The notes under the pieces: model-generated
What the model saw: only the letters and a program-made list of their open reading frames with translations
What the model was told of the DNA's origin: nothing
The model's database searches: none
Assembly (NCBI RefSeq): GCF_003285005.1
Contig: NZ_QMFA01000029.1
Coordinates: forward strand, 1-64,000
Direction: 5' to 3'
Origin: Paenibacillus sp. YN15
GTDB lineage: Bacteria > Bacillota > Bacilli > Paenibacillales > NBRC-103111
Length of the DNA: 64,000 bases
Translations under genes and position numbers: made by a program
Shown: positions 36,601-44,477 of the stretch, piece by piece
How positions within the stretch are numbered: the stretch's first letter is position 1
How the letters are laid out: every line of letters starts with the position of its first letter

Positions 36601-36713
36601 TCCGGAAGCGGTATGGCAGCGGCTTGTCCATTGCAAGTCGGCCGGGACAGGGCACGGCGGTTTCGTTCAAAATTCCCAAGCGGTTCGCCGCGGCTACGGG
36701 GGAACAGGCATAG
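33627..36713 (+). CDS. Hybrid sensor histidine kinase with 7TMR-DISM, HisKA, REC and a second LytS-type kinase module
   Basis: 1028 residues. After an N-terminal helix comes an outer jelly-roll-like domain (about 45-190; LDGEWEFYPSQLLEH, GYGTYRLRILLP, ALYVNGRYYGG) and seven membrane helices (about 205-410). Next is HisKA (NTSHELRNPLHGM, near residue 434) with HATPase (NLVHNALKFTEEG, GLGLSISKKLVELHGG), then REC (about 690-810; phospho-Asp in LLISDVMMPG). The end is a His_kinase domain (IEPHFLFNAMNSIS) with its own HATPase (QPLVENAVKHG). It begins 24 bp after the response regulator gene, so it is probably in the same operon and may feed into it. Ligand unknown. Confidence 0.93.
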   Translation: MNSYRKMMLLAALFLLALTSVRIVWLVARSEPLDPAAQKGVLDLRPYGLPGGRTMNLDGEWEFYPSQLLEHVEAEAGSAPVFAQVPGLWDSERFERGGGAYGYGTYRLRILLPEGDHEVLGLSFKDVKQGSALYVNGRYYGGSGKPSAEAESFVSGVMPYEAFFVPSGNELEIMVQVSADGSYRYKGGITKPVSFGTAAAIQREKAKSIMLQGAVISLLLLAMLVVLMTYLLGTRSRLLLSLLLGLGMGAGTLFISDDKLGMELIPLTYGGVIKVTWFLVPVMVAACFDFIVRLLLPARVNRRYRVLMGIFCFWMLLAALLPARTVASLDLLNRSLSMGFLLAIIAVIVIAVLRGKEDSIYLLLAGSSMVSNLLWSTYKNHTTVNMGFYPVDLIVVFLSLSAYAMRQYFRKVEQAKELALRLQQEDRRKDEFLANTSHELRNPLHGMMNIAQTLLESERKTGGADVVRNLELLLTIGGRMSWMLGDLLEQARLREKGVKLQLAPVQLQPLAAGVIDMLAYLTEKKPVRLQALVAPDFPPVLADEMRLIQILFNLVHNALKFTEEGSVTISARLAGKEAELEVRDTGIGMDEAAARKVFEAYEQRASGYSAAGGGFGLGLSISKKLVELHGGTIQLQTAPGKGTAFFFRLPLAQTAAAPAETCSPLQEESFPQQPELPPAAHLPGRTDKPRVLMVDDDPVNLKILTGVLSPDQYRIATAGGGREALKRIEEEEWDLLISDVMMPGMSGYELTAILRTRYSLLELPVLLLTARSTPEDIQAGFRAGANDYVAKPVNAVELRTRVEGLTRLKQTMDELLRMEGAYLQAQIEPHFLFNAMNSISALGNLDAERMRRMIDAFSSYLRISFDFLNTKDVVPLRYELELVKAYLYIEQERFGQRLAVKWELEEEAETSRLMLPPYSIQPLVENAVKHGILSRSQGGQVTVRIQREGDSVLVAVEDDGAGMDEARCAGLLQPAASPGSRGVGLMNTDRRLRKRYGSGLSIASRPGQGTAVSFKIPKRFAAATGEQA

Positions 36714-36748
36714 GGATGGCGGGATATTGATCTGCCGTCCCATTTTTA
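36713..36748 (+). terminator. Terminator-like hairpin after the hybrid kinase gene
   Basis: GGGATGGC (36713-36720) pairs with GCCGTCCC (36734-36741, one wobble), followed by ATTTTTA. Confidence 0.55.
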
Positions 36749-37167
36749 GACCTCTTTTCGTGACACGTAAAGTCCCTCAGGCGGCACCCCGCCGAAAAAT
36801 GGCGCATCCGCGTTGGAATGGGGATCAAGGGCAGACGTAATGAGGGGAGAAGACCATGGCGCATGGTGGGCATGGATGATGCATTTGTCTCATTAGATGA
36901 TTGGTTGTGGATTGCGGTTGCGGACAGAGCGTCCGTTATTTTCTTTATTTAGGGTCTTTTTGGATTTTCGCGGACAGACGATCCTTTATTCTGTTTCAGA
37001 AGCGTGGAGAATCCCTGGTTTCTGAGATTTAGCGGAACCTGAGTCCGCTCCGGAGAAAAAAGGGCCAATTTTTGCGAAATAACGGAACCAGGGTCCGTAC
37101 AATGAGATGTATGACGTAGGGAGTCCAGCAGATGCCCATTGAGGGAGGGGGGATTTTTTAAATAGAA
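36749..37167. other. Intergenic region holding repeat element B
   Basis: No credible gene. About 170 bp of unremarkable sequence precede the four-hairpin element at 36920-37100, and about 65 bp of unremarkable sequence follow before the terminator of the collagen-like gene. Confidence 0.7.
36920..37100. repeat. Four-hairpin intergenic element, copy B
   Basis: Same order as copy A. Forward units begin near 36921 (CGGACAGAGCGTCCGTTATTTT) and 36971. Reverse units are near 37031-37048 (AGCGGAACCTGAGTCCGCT) and 37080-37099 (preceded by GCGAAATA). It aligns with 12950-13128 along its whole length at high identity, including the linker GAGAAAAAA and the central CAGAAGC.GTGGA. Confidence 0.85.
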
Positions 37168-37200
37168 AAACCATCCCAAAGCCGAGCCTTGGGATGGTTT
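37168..37200 (-). terminator. Terminator of the collagen-like gene
   Basis: AAACCATCCCAA and TTGGGATGGTTT form a near-perfect stem. On the minus strand it is followed by a T-rich run. Confidence 0.8.
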
Positions 37201-37245
37201 GGATGAAGGGATGCGCAATATGGCGCAGGGTTACTTATAAGTCTC

Positions 37246-38583
37246 TTAGGAAATGCCAAGGCCGGCACTTGCATAACCGGCGATGGCGGCTGCTAGATCG
37301 ACACCAGCGGTGACTTCTGCAGAGAATACCAAAAGCAATCTGGTTCCTGCGGTGACAGGAATGTTCAGCCCAGTGGTGATACCGCTGCTGACATCTCCGA
37401 TAGAAATTAATCCCGTGAGAGGGGGCGCTAAGGTGACTACTGCACCCGGCACCGCAACGAAGGTGTCGTCAGGTGTGGCGGATTGGAATAATTGGGCGGA
37501 TACCGTTACAGTCGAGCCAATCAGGCTGAGTCCGGCGCTAATGCTCAAATAACCGGCCAAGGAGGTGATAACCCCATCCCTGGGCATGGAGAATGCATAG
37601 TTGGCCAGACCAGACAGATCGATTGTTCCGCTGGCTGCGGAGATACCGGGAAGGTTAAGTCCGAATCCAACCGCGCTGGAGGTGTTAAGCAAACCTCCAA
37701 GTACAGTGCTCAAAGCAACAGGTGTGCCGGACGCAAAGGGAATAATGGCTCCATCACCCGCCAGACCGGTGGGCCCGGTGACGCCGTCAGCGCCGGTAGC
37801 GCCAGTGGGCCCGGTGACGCCGTCGGCGCCGGTAGCGCCGGTGGGCCCGGTAACACCGTCAGCGCCGGTAGCGCCGGTGGGCCCGGTAACACCGTCGGCG
37901 CCGGTAGCGCCAGTGGGCCCGGTGACGCCGTCGGCCCCGGTAGCGCCGGTGGGCCCGGTGACGCCGTCGGCGCCGGTAGCGCCGGTGGGCCCGGTAACAC
38001 CGTCGGCCCCCGTAGCGCCGGTGGGCCCGGTGACGCCGTCGGCGCCGGTAGCGCCGGTGGGTCCTGTAGCACCCGTGGCCCCAGTAGCTCCGGTAGCGCC
38101 GCCCCCTCCAGGATTCAGATCCTCGGCGTCCATAAGGACAACTTCATCCACCAGCATGTTGCTGGTAGCCGGCCGCGGAGCCAAACTAACGGAAAGCTGC
38201 GCAAACGCGATTCCTGCAGGCGCAGGAGTGGTGACTCCCTCAAAAACCTGCCATTGCGAGTTGGTAAAGAAACCCGGCGGCACAATCAACAAATAGCCGG
38301 CGCCAAGATACTGCTGGGAGCTGTCGAGATAGTTAACGGTGACAACAACCGCGGGGCTTGCCCCGCCGAAGGGATACCCCAGAGACAAAGATACGTAGAG
38401 CCCTTGCCCCGGAACGACAGACACCATCTGCTGCAAGGAAGCGTCGGGAAGCCCGCTCAGCAGTTGGGCGCTCTGGAAGCCTTCTTTGGAGATGGAGCTG
38501 GTTGTGGTATTTACTGCTGTCCAGCTGCTTAGTCCCCCCTCAAAACCTCCATTGATAATGCGATTGCTTAATTGAATGGCCAA
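37246..38583 (-). CDS. Collagen-like triple-helix repeat protein, NTTRR-F1 / BclB-like (probable spore surface protein)
   Basis: 445 residues. The N-terminal domain ([20 protein letters not shown], then [20 protein letters not shown]) matches the NTTRR-F1 type that precedes triple-helix repeats in Bacillales. A Gly-X-Y segment follows, with about eight 12-residue units [12 protein letters not shown]. The C-terminal trimerisation-like domain ([15 protein letters not shown] to [15 protein letters not shown]) is of the BclB C-terminal type. Such proteins occur on exosporium or spore surfaces. TTG 38583 has GAGGTGAT about 6 nt upstream; the frame runs to 38808 but that extension lacks a site and crosses an inverted repeat. 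The repeat is coded by 36-bp tandem units (about 37767-38060). Confidence 0.9.
   Translation of the reverse strand: MAIQLSNRIINGGFEGGLSSWTAVNTTTSSISKEGFQSAQLLSGLPDASLQQMVSVVPGQGLYVSLSLGYPFGGASPAVVVTVNYLDSSQQYLGAGYLLIVPPGFFTNSQWQVFEGVTTPAPAGIAFAQLSVSLAPRPATSNMLVDEVVLMDAEDLNPGGGGATGATGATGATGPTGATGADGVTGPTGATGADGVTGPTGATGADGVTGPTGATGADGVTGPTGATGADGVTGPTGATGADGVTGPTGATGADGVTGPTGATGADGVTGPTGLAGDGAIIPFASGTPVALSTVLGGLLNTSSAVGFGLNLPGISAASGTIDLSGLANYAFSMPRDGVITSLAGYLSISAGLSLIGSTVTVSAQLFQSATPDDTFVAVPGAVVTLAPPLTGLISIGDVSSGITTGLNIPVTAGTRLLLVFSAEVTAGVDLAAAIAGYASAGLGIS
37767..38060. repeat. 36-bp coding tandem repeat of the collagen domain
   Basis: About eight 36-bp units, differing only at a few wobble positions (for example GTGACGCC versus GTAACACC). 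Unit number is expected to vary between strains. Confidence 0.9.
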
Positions 38584-38624
38584 TACTATCACCTCAGTTT
38601 TCAATAATGTGAAGTGGCTTACAG

Positions 38625-38663
38625 GAGAGTTGTGCCATAACAGGGATTTTTTGCACAACTCTC
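38625..38663. promoter_or_regulatory. Perfect 11-bp inverted repeat upstream of the collagen-like gene
   Basis: GAGAGTTGTGC (38625-38635) and GCACAACTCTC (38653-38663) flank a 17-nt loop, 40-80 bp before the TTG start. It has no T-run, so it may be an operator or a 5'-UTR hairpin. Confidence 0.6.
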
Positions 38664-38802
38664 GCTGGCAGTCAATATATTGTATAGAAAATGAAAGATT
38701 TGGAGACGGCACATTTGCGCATTTATTCGTGGTGAAATTTACAAAATTTTCATTTGCATTAGGGAATTGAACCGGGAGCGGCCAAACATGATCAATAAAA
38801 TA

Positions 38803-38840
38803 GGGCAAGGAATCCTCCCCAGGAGGTTCCCTTGCCCCGT
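38803..38840 (-). terminator. Terminator after the PIG-V-type gene
   Basis: GGGCAAGG and CCTTGCCC, with inner TCCTCC/GGAGG pairing, form a long stem. The minus strand continues into TATTTTA. Confidence 0.7.
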
Positions 38841-38864
38841 CAATTTGGGTACAGAGCCTATCTT

Positions 38865-40151
38865 TTAGACGACGAAGAAGTATTCATTCACAAAGCAGAT
38901 GGTAATCACCGTATTGAGCATAATCAGCAAGGCAACCGCGCTGCTTCGGATGATGGGGTGGCGGGCCGTAAGATCATGCAGATAAAAGTACATGGGAATG
39001 GAAACCATCATGTATCTGACAATGCTGGTTAAGAGATCCGGCGAGCTGCTGAAGGGAATGGCGATCAGGAAAAAGCCGTAGACAAAAAACAGCAGCTCCA
39101 GCAAATTGCCGAACAGCTTCCGCCAATGTTTTACCGCATAGAGGAAAAACACCAGCAAAGCGAAGGTGGCCATAACGAAGGAGATGACACCGTTATCCCA
39201 GCCGCCTCCTCCCAGAATGAAGTACGGCTTGCTCAGATAGTGGAGGTAATTCCCAAACGGAAAGGCCGTGGCCCGCCCCCAATTATCCTGCTCGTGCATA
39301 GGAGCCAGGAAATCTCCGGTGAGATGCTTCATATAGGCCAGATAGCTCAGCATCGGCAATATCGCCATTACAGCGTAAGCCAGGAACCGGGCATCCGCCC
39401 AAACCAGCCGGCGCCGCCGGAACAGCTCCACCAGAATGGCCCCTCCGGCGAACACCAGGTTGGCTATGCCCGGCACCCGCGTCACCGTGGACAATCCGGC
39501 AGCCAGCATCGCCCAGAAAAACCGCTTCGTATGCGCAAAATACAGGGTTGCCGCACAGAGAAGAAGAAACAGACTTTCCGTATACATCAGCGAAAAGTAG
39601 ATGGAGGCGGGATACACCACCACCGTGAACAGAATAAAGCCGATTCCTTCCTTGGCGACTCCCCGGGCCAGGGCGGTCAAGTGAATGAAGTACAAAGCGA
39701 AGACCAGCAGCACATTGGACAGCACCAATCCGATGGTGTGCAGACTCCAGGGGAGGAGATAGGACAGTCCTTTGACCATAAGCGGATACAGCGGGAAAAA
39801 GACCCAGTTGGCGGGAGGATGAGGCTCGTCAATCCGATATGTATGGTACCCGTCCCGGGCAATGCTCATATAGGAATATACATCGAACTTGTATACATGG
39901 GAGGGCTTCAGCACCTGCGTATCCGACAGCTTCTCCGGCAGGTCCATAACCCGGAGCACCTGCCCGTCTCCCAGATCAAAGGTTTTGTAGGTGGGCTCCA
40001 TGGTGTATATCGAAAACAAATTCAATCCCAGATAGCCTATTCCGTACAGCAAAAGACGGCTTACGAGCACAAGCAGCAGCGCATATCCCAGAATGGCCGC
40101 GTGGCGCTTCCAACCCGGTTTTTCCAACGAGGGGGCAGTGTTAACGGGCAT
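38865..40151 (-). CDS. PIG-V-like membrane glycosyltransferase (mannosyltransferase family)
   Basis: About 428 residues with roughly ten membrane helices. The first loop carries the acidic segment [20 protein letters not shown] and [20 protein letters not shown], typical of bacterial homologues of PIG-V and related GT-C transferases that use polyprenyl-phosphate sugars. [20 protein letters not shown] is a further family signature. AGGAGA 6 nt before ATG 40151 sets the start. The actual donor and acceptor are unknown. It is followed upstream, on the same strand, by an FNT channel gene with about 60 bp between them. Confidence 0.85.
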   Translation of the reverse strand: MPVNTAPSLEKPGWKRHAAILGYALLLVLVSRLLLYGIGYLGLNLFSIYTMEPTYKTFDLGDGQVLRVMDLPEKLSDTQVLKPSHVYKFDVYSYMSIARDGYHTYRIDEPHPPANWVFFPLYPLMVKGLSYLLPWSLHTIGLVLSNVLLVFALYFIHLTALARGVAKEGIGFILFTVVVYPASIYFSLMYTESLFLLLCAATLYFAHTKRFFWAMLAAGLSTVTRVPGIANLVFAGGAILVELFRRRRLVWADARFLAYAVMAILPMLSYLAYMKHLTGDFLAPMHEQDNWGRATAFPFGNYLHYLSKPYFILGGGGWDNGVISFVMATFALLVFFLYAVKHWRKLFGNLLELLFFVYGFFLIAIPFSSSPDLLTSIVRYMMVSIPMYFYLHDLTARHPIIRSSAVALLIMLNTVITICFVNEYFFVV

Positions 40152-40214
40152 GTTATCTCTCCTATTGTTCTCTTTATGTATATAGACGCGACTTTGCACG
40201 TTTTTGTTGCCAGA

Positions 40215-41000
40215 TTAATGGGAATCATCCAAAAAGGGTTTGTTTACGTAATAATACATCACTCCCATGAGAATGCCGCCGCCGATAAGATTGCCGATGG
40301 TAACCGGAATCAGATTATGAAATACTCCGTACCAGGAAATGGTTCCCGGGTGGTGCAAAACCAGGGCGATGGCGAAGGTGCACATATTGGCAATACTGTG
40401 CTCGTACCCGGAGATGAAGAAGCAGAAAACGAAGAGCATCATGGCAAACATCTTGGCCCCGTCGCTTTTCATAGCCATGGGCACGAAGAAGGCCAGGCAG
40501 ACCAGCCAATTACAGAGAATCGCCCGGAAAAACAACTGGCTGGCCGGCGCCCCCATCTTGTGGGCCACTACATCCAGCAGGAATTGGTTGACACTGGAGG
40601 AATTGAAGAGCCCGGTGAGATAAATCAGAAGAGCAAAGGCGGCGGCCCCGAGAATATTGCCCATGTAGCTGACGCACCACATCCGCGCAACCTCCACCCA
40701 CTCTATTTTTCGGCGCAGGGCGGCGTAACTGTAATAGAAGGTGTCGCCGGTGAACAGATCTCCGCCGCCGTAGGAGATCAGAATAATGGCTGCGCCGAAG
40801 GTGATAGCCGCCATGGGGTAGGTGAGAGGCGATTTTTCCAGGAAAAAATAGTTCCCCGTTTTGAAGGCGACAATCACGCCGAAGCCGATGAACATGCTGG
40901 CCAGCATGGCTCTCGCAATGTAGCGCAGGACGCTTTGACGGTAAATTTTTTGCTTCTTGAGGGCCAAGGCCTCTACCTGTGCTAGCATTTCCATTTCCAT
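40215..41000 (-). CDS. Formate/nitrite transporter (FNT) family channel
   Basis: About 261 residues with six helices. Family motifs: MLASMFIGFGVIVAFKTGNY in helix 1, GGDLFTGDTFYYSYAALRRK, the NILGAAAFALLIYLTGLF helix, ILCNWLVCLAFFVPMAMKS and SGYEHSIANMCTFAIAL with the central His. FNT proteins are pentameric channels for formate, nitrite or hydrosulfide. I chose ATG 41000 because AAGGAGG lies 11 nt upstream; in-frame ATGs at 41024 and 41078 lack a binding site. No nitrite reductase or pyruvate formate-lyase gene is adjacent. Confidence 0.9.
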   Translation of the reverse strand: MEMEMLAQVEALALKKQKIYRQSVLRYIARAMLASMFIGFGVIVAFKTGNYFFLEKSPLTYPMAAITFGAAIILISYGGGDLFTGDTFYYSYAALRRKIEWVEVARMWCVSYMGNILGAAAFALLIYLTGLFNSSSVNQFLLDVVAHKMGAPASQLFFRAILCNWLVCLAFFVPMAMKSDGAKMFAMMLFVFCFFISGYEHSIANMCTFAIALVLHHPGTISWYGVFHNLIPVTIGNLIGGGILMGVMYYYVNKPFLDDSH

Positions 41001-41135
41001 CGCCGCGTAAGCCTCCTTATGCATAGTTGGAGAAACATACAGGATCTCCCTGTTTGAATTAAGGTTTATTATACCCAATTACCCCAAGGGAATCGAATGA
41101 ACCGGGAGCGTTTGGTTTTTTGCCTGCGGTACAGG

Positions 41136-41163
41136 CACAAGTAGGCGGATACCCACATAAACT
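41136..41163 (+). promoter_or_regulatory. Candidate sporulation promoter of sigK
   Basis: CATAAACT (41156-41163) resembles the SigE -10 (CATACA.T) and the SigK -10 (CATA...TA). An AC at 41137-41138 sits at SigK-like distance. The -35 match is weak. Confidence 0.35.
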
Positions 41164-41237
41164 GTTACTACTTTGCTTACGCTCATGCTACTCCTTCAGC
41201 GGGGCATGGTGCATATTGCTGACAAGGGGTGACTGCC

Positions 41238-41939
41238 GTGCCGGGATTTTTCGCCATGATTGCCTTATTCATTAAAGAGCTTTCCTTATTGGTTTCGTAT
41301 GTGAAAAACAATGCCTTCCCGCAGCCCTTATCGGAAAGCGAGGAGGCAAAGCATCTGAAGCTGATGGCCGGGGGAGATCTGAACTCCCGCAATATGCTGA
41401 TTGAGCATAATCTGCGCCTGGTAGCCCATATCGTCAAGAAGTTTGACAATACCGGTGAGGACCTGGAGGATTTGATCTCCATCGGCACCATCGGGCTGAT
41501 CAAGGCCATCGAATCCTTTTCGCCGGATAAGGGGACGAAGCTGGCTACCTTCGCTGCGCGGTGTATTGAAAACGAAATCCTCATGCACCTCCGCTCCCTG
41601 AAAAAAACGAAGAAGGATGTATCCCTCCATGATCCCATCGGAACGGATAAGGAGGGCAACGAAATTACGCTCATTGATATATTGGGCAGCGAATCCGACG
41701 ATGTGGCGGAAATGGTGCAGATGAAAATCGAGAAGTCCAAAATTTACGCCCATCTGGATATTCTGGATGAACGGGAGCAGGAGGTCATTCGGGGACGGTT
41801 CGGCCTCGACACCGGGGGGGATGAGCGGACCCAGCGGGAAATCGCCAGGGAGCTGGGAATCAGCCGCAGTTATGTGTCGCGGATCGAGAAGCGGGCGCTG
41901 ATGAAGCTGTATCATGAGTTTTATAAGGCGAAGCGGTAA
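41238..41939 (+). CDS. sigK: RNA polymerase sporulation sigma factor SigK (pro-SigK)
   Basis: 233 residues. Mother-cell sigma factor for late sporulation. The hydrophobic N-terminus ([20 protein letters not shown]) is a pro-sequence like the one removed by SpoIVFB in B. subtilis. It is followed by the family-specific [19 protein letters not shown], region 2 ([20 protein letters not shown], then [14 protein letters not shown]) and region 4 ([20 protein letters not shown]). GTG 41238 with AAGGGGTGA upstream gives the expected length. The gene is continuous, with no skin-type interruption. It probably drives the collagen-like spore-surface gene nearby, among others. Confidence 0.96.
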   Translation: MPGFFAMIALFIKELSLLVSYVKNNAFPQPLSESEEAKHLKLMAGGDLNSRNMLIEHNLRLVAHIVKKFDNTGEDLEDLISIGTIGLIKAIESFSPDKGTKLATFAARCIENEILMHLRSLKKTKKDVSLHDPIGTDKEGNEITLIDILGSESDDVAEMVQMKIEKSKIYAHLDILDEREQEVIRGRFGLDTGGDERTQREIARELGISRSYVSRIEKRALMKLYHEFYKAKR

Positions 41940-41976
41940 AAATGTGAACACGGCGGATTTGATGTGTTGTGAGAAT

Positions 41977-42001
41977 AGGGGCGCTGAGCGCCTCTTTTTT
42001 C
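41977..42001 (+). terminator. Terminator of sigK
   Basis: AGGGGCGC-TGA-GCGCCTCT followed by a run of T (to 42001). Confidence 0.85.
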
Positions 42002-42029
42002 TATTGGAATGCAGTGAACCATTCTTATA

Positions 42030-42059
42030 TTTACATGGAACGGAAGTATGCGATATAAT
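42030..42059 (+). promoter_or_regulatory. Promoter of the galactokinase-like gene
   Basis: TTTACA (42030-42035) and TATAAT (42054-42059) with an 18-bp spacer. Just downstream is an inverted repeat CTTTATT-GACTA-AATAAAG (42074-42092), well placed to be an operator. Confidence 0.6.
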
Positions 42060-42118
42060 AATTTCATGGACTTTCTTTATTGACTAAATAAAGTGATTAA
42101 AAATAGGGAGGTTACAGT

Positions 42119-43426
42119 ATGCATTCATTATCCATAGAGGAATCGAAGCAGCTCATACAATCTTCTTCGTTTGCTCAATTGTTGGAAGACATGTACGGCA
42201 ACAATGAGTATACAATTCAAAAGCAAAGGTACCTAAGCCTTCTTGAATCATTCAGGAAGGAATTCGGTGAAGGGAAAGTAAGTTTATTTAGTGCGCCGGG
42301 AAGAACTGAAATTAGCGGGAATCATACTGACCACAATTACGGGAAAGTGCTGGCTGGCAGCATCAACTATGATACGATTGCCGTCTCACGACAGATTAAT
42401 GAAGACACGATAACCATCTTATCAGAAAGTTATACAGATAAGTTTATAATCAGTATTACAGACCTCAAACAGAATCCGGGGGATAATGGCACGGCAGCGT
42501 TAATTCGCGGTATTTGTGCAGGTTTCCTTGAATTTGGATTTAAGGTGGGCGGGTTGGATGCTTACATATCCAGCAATGTATTGTCAGCCAGTGGATTAAG
42601 TTCCTCAGCATCCTTTGAAATGCTGTTATGCTCAATCATGAATGATTTTTATAACGAGGGTTCAATTGATCCGATTACTTTAGCAAAAATCGGTCAATAT
42701 GCGGAGAACCATTATTGGAATAAACCCTCGGGCCTCCTTGACCAGATGGCATGTGCAATCGGAGGTGCCATTTCGATAGACTTTGGGAATCCCAACACTC
42801 CGTTAGTCGAACAAATTGACTATGATTTTAGCAAAGACAACTTTAGTCTTGTTATCGTGAATACAGGCGGAAACCACGCGGATTTAACAGATGCTTATGC
42901 CTCTGTCCCCAACGAGATGTTTTCAGTTGCAAAAGCTCTGGGGAAAAAAGTGCTCATGGATTTATCCATAGAGGATATATTAGCCAATTTGTGCCAACTT
43001 CGAGAAAAGCTTGGCGATAGAGCTGTGCTGCGCGCCCTTCATTTTTATAAGGAAAATGAGCGTGTGGACATGCAGGTTGAGGCCTTAAAATCCAATGACT
43101 TTGATCGTTTCTTAATCCTAATCAAGGAATCCGGCAACTCCTCATGGAAGTGGCTTCAGAATTGTTATCTTAATCAAGAACCGCGGGAACAAGCGGTATC
43201 CGTTGCCCTAGCTCTTACAGAAATCTTTATAGACACGATAGGCAGGGGGGCTTGTCGCATTCATGGCGGCGGGTTCGCGGGTGTCATCTTAGCGATAATT
43301 CCCAATACTTCTATTGAGCAATATGAGAAATTGATCAGAAAGACTTTAGGGACTGATCTCTTTAAGATTAACATCCGTAAGCAAGGGGCCATTTGCCTAA
43401 ATAGAACAATCGCCGCCGTTCATTAA
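42119..43426 (+). CDS. galK: Galactokinase-family sugar kinase (GHMP)
   Basis: 435 residues, family length. The sugar-site signature is present but altered: APGRTEISGNHTDHNYGKVL instead of the usual APGRVNLIGEHTDYNGG. The ATP-binding GHMP motif is intact (VLSASGLSSSASFEMLL), and the C-terminal GGGFAG motif is present (CRIHGGGFAGVILAI). It should phosphorylate galactose or a related sugar at C1. The Glu normally contacting the sugar in GEHTD is Asn here, so specificity may differ. Codon use and base composition are clearly AT-richer than in all flanking genes, suggesting horizontal gain. GGGAGG precedes ATG 42119. No galT or galE lies nearby. Confidence 0.82.
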   Translation: MHSLSIEESKQLIQSSSFAQLLEDMYGNNEYTIQKQRYLSLLESFRKEFGEGKVSLFSAPGRTEISGNHTDHNYGKVLAGSINYDTIAVSRQINEDTITILSESYTDKFIISITDLKQNPGDNGTAALIRGICAGFLEFGFKVGGLDAYISSNVLSASGLSSSASFEMLLCSIMNDFYNEGSIDPITLAKIGQYAENHYWNKPSGLLDQMACAIGGAISIDFGNPNTPLVEQIDYDFSKDNFSLVIVNTGGNHADLTDAYASVPNEMFSVAKALGKKVLMDLSIEDILANLCQLREKLGDRAVLRALHFYKENERVDMQVEALKSNDFDRFLILIKESGNSSWKWLQNCYLNQEPREQAVSVALALTEIFIDTIGRGACRIHGGGFAGVILAIIPNTSIEQYEKLIRKTLGTDLFKINIRKQGAICLNRTIAAVH

Positions 43427-43482
43427 CAAATCCAACAAAGTGCGATGACCAGATTATTTTTGAAAAAGGGGGGGGATCAGCA

Positions 43483-44370
43483 TTGCAGGAGTTTGCCTCC
43501 GACCGGCTAACGGAGCTTGATATCCGCTTTGAATTGGATAATGTGCGGGCCCATATTCAATGGTTCCGCACCATGCATCATCCGGGAGCCGGGTGGTCCA
43601 TTCCGAGACATGTCCATTCCTATTATGAATTGCATCTTGTCCGCTCCGGGAACAGCCGCGTTCTGTTGGACGACAGGGACTTCCTGGTGCAGGAAGGGGA
43701 ATTATACGTCACCGCTCCAGGCGTCTACCATCAGCAAACAGGCGCCGGAGACGCCGGCTACCTGGAGTATTGTCTCTGTGTGGACATGTTCCTGGAATCG
43801 GAGGAGGCAACGGAGGGGGCGCAGCTCCTGGAGATTCTGCATCAAACCCCCTGCGGCCCATGTCCCGATGCCTTCGGCGCGTTGGCCAGGTTTGAAGCGG
43901 CCTTGAAGGAGGCGGAAGCCCGCCGGGTTGGCTACGTGGGCTTAATCGGCAATGCAGCCTCCGATATTGTGATTCTTGCGGCCAGAGCTTTAAGCGGGGG
44001 GATGGAGGGCCGCCATTCTTCGCCGCTGAAGCCGGTTCGAGTCTCAAGCAAGGAGTACCGGTTCGCCCTCGTCAAGAGCTATATCGAGGAGCACATTATG
44101 GAGCCGGTCAGCCCGAAGGAGATCAGCAGATGGATGCATCTGTCCGAGAAGCAGGTGCTGCGTACCGTAAAGGACAAGACGGGAATGTCAACCAAGGCGT
44201 ATATCAGCGCCAAAAGGCTGGAGAAGGCGAAGGAGCTGCTGTCCCGGACCGAGGCCACCGTCAAGGAGGTCTCCAGGGCTATGGGTTTTTCCAGTGAATA
44301 TTACTTCAGCCAATTCTTCCATCGGACCTATGGGATATCGCCAACGGATTTTAAGAAAAAAGTACTTTAA
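43483..44370 (+). CDS. AraC family transcriptional regulator with cupin domain
   Basis: 295 residues. The N-terminal cupin-like sensor (GWSIPRHVHSYYELHLVRSG) should bind a small ligand, probably a sugar. The C-terminal pair of helix-turn-helix motifs spans about residues 190-293 (SPKEISRWMHLSEKQVLRTV and ATVKEVSRAMGFSSEYYFSQ, then FFHRTYGISPTDFKK). Start is TTG 43483 after a run of eight G. It returns to the GC level of the surrounding genome. It most likely controls the alpha-mannosidase gene 107 bp downstream. Confidence 0.92.
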   Translation: MQEFASDRLTELDIRFELDNVRAHIQWFRTMHHPGAGWSIPRHVHSYYELHLVRSGNSRVLLDDRDFLVQEGELYVTAPGVYHQQTGAGDAGYLEYCLCVDMFLESEEATEGAQLLEILHQTPCGPCPDAFGALARFEAALKEAEARRVGYVGLIGNAASDIVILAARALSGGMEGRHSSPLKPVRVSSKEYRFALVKSYIEEHIMEPVSPKEISRWMHLSEKQVLRTVKDKTGMSTKAYISAKRLEKAKELLSRTEATVKEVSRAMGFSSEYYFSQFFHRTYGISPTDFKKKVL

Positions 44371-44477
44371 GATGTCTGAAAATATTAAGTTATTGCCCTT
44401 TTCTCGGATTCAAGGCGTCTGTGGTCCGGCATTACAATAGGATCATGGCAGGCATGGATCTTAATGGAGGCGAGGGC

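Noticed and set aside
34818-36743. 641-residue open frame on the minus strand
   Set aside because: Antisense to the kinase and receiver modules of the hybrid kinase; no coherent domain.
37767-38060. Regular 36-bp repeats as a possible CRISPR array
   Set aside because: There are no unique spacers, the units are contiguous, and they encode Gly-X-Y collagen triplets in frame. No cas genes nearby.
39126-40985. 619-residue open frame on the plus strand
   Set aside because: Antisense to the PIG-V-like and FNT genes, crossing their intergenic gap.
41121-41137. TGCCTG-CGGTA-CAGGCA hairpin as a terminator for the FNT gene
   Set aside because: It lies upstream of the FNT gene and the T-run is on the wrong side for either neighbouring transcript.
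41238-41939. sigK interrupted by a skin-like element
   Set aside because: The gene is continuous across regions 2 to 4, with no recombinase.
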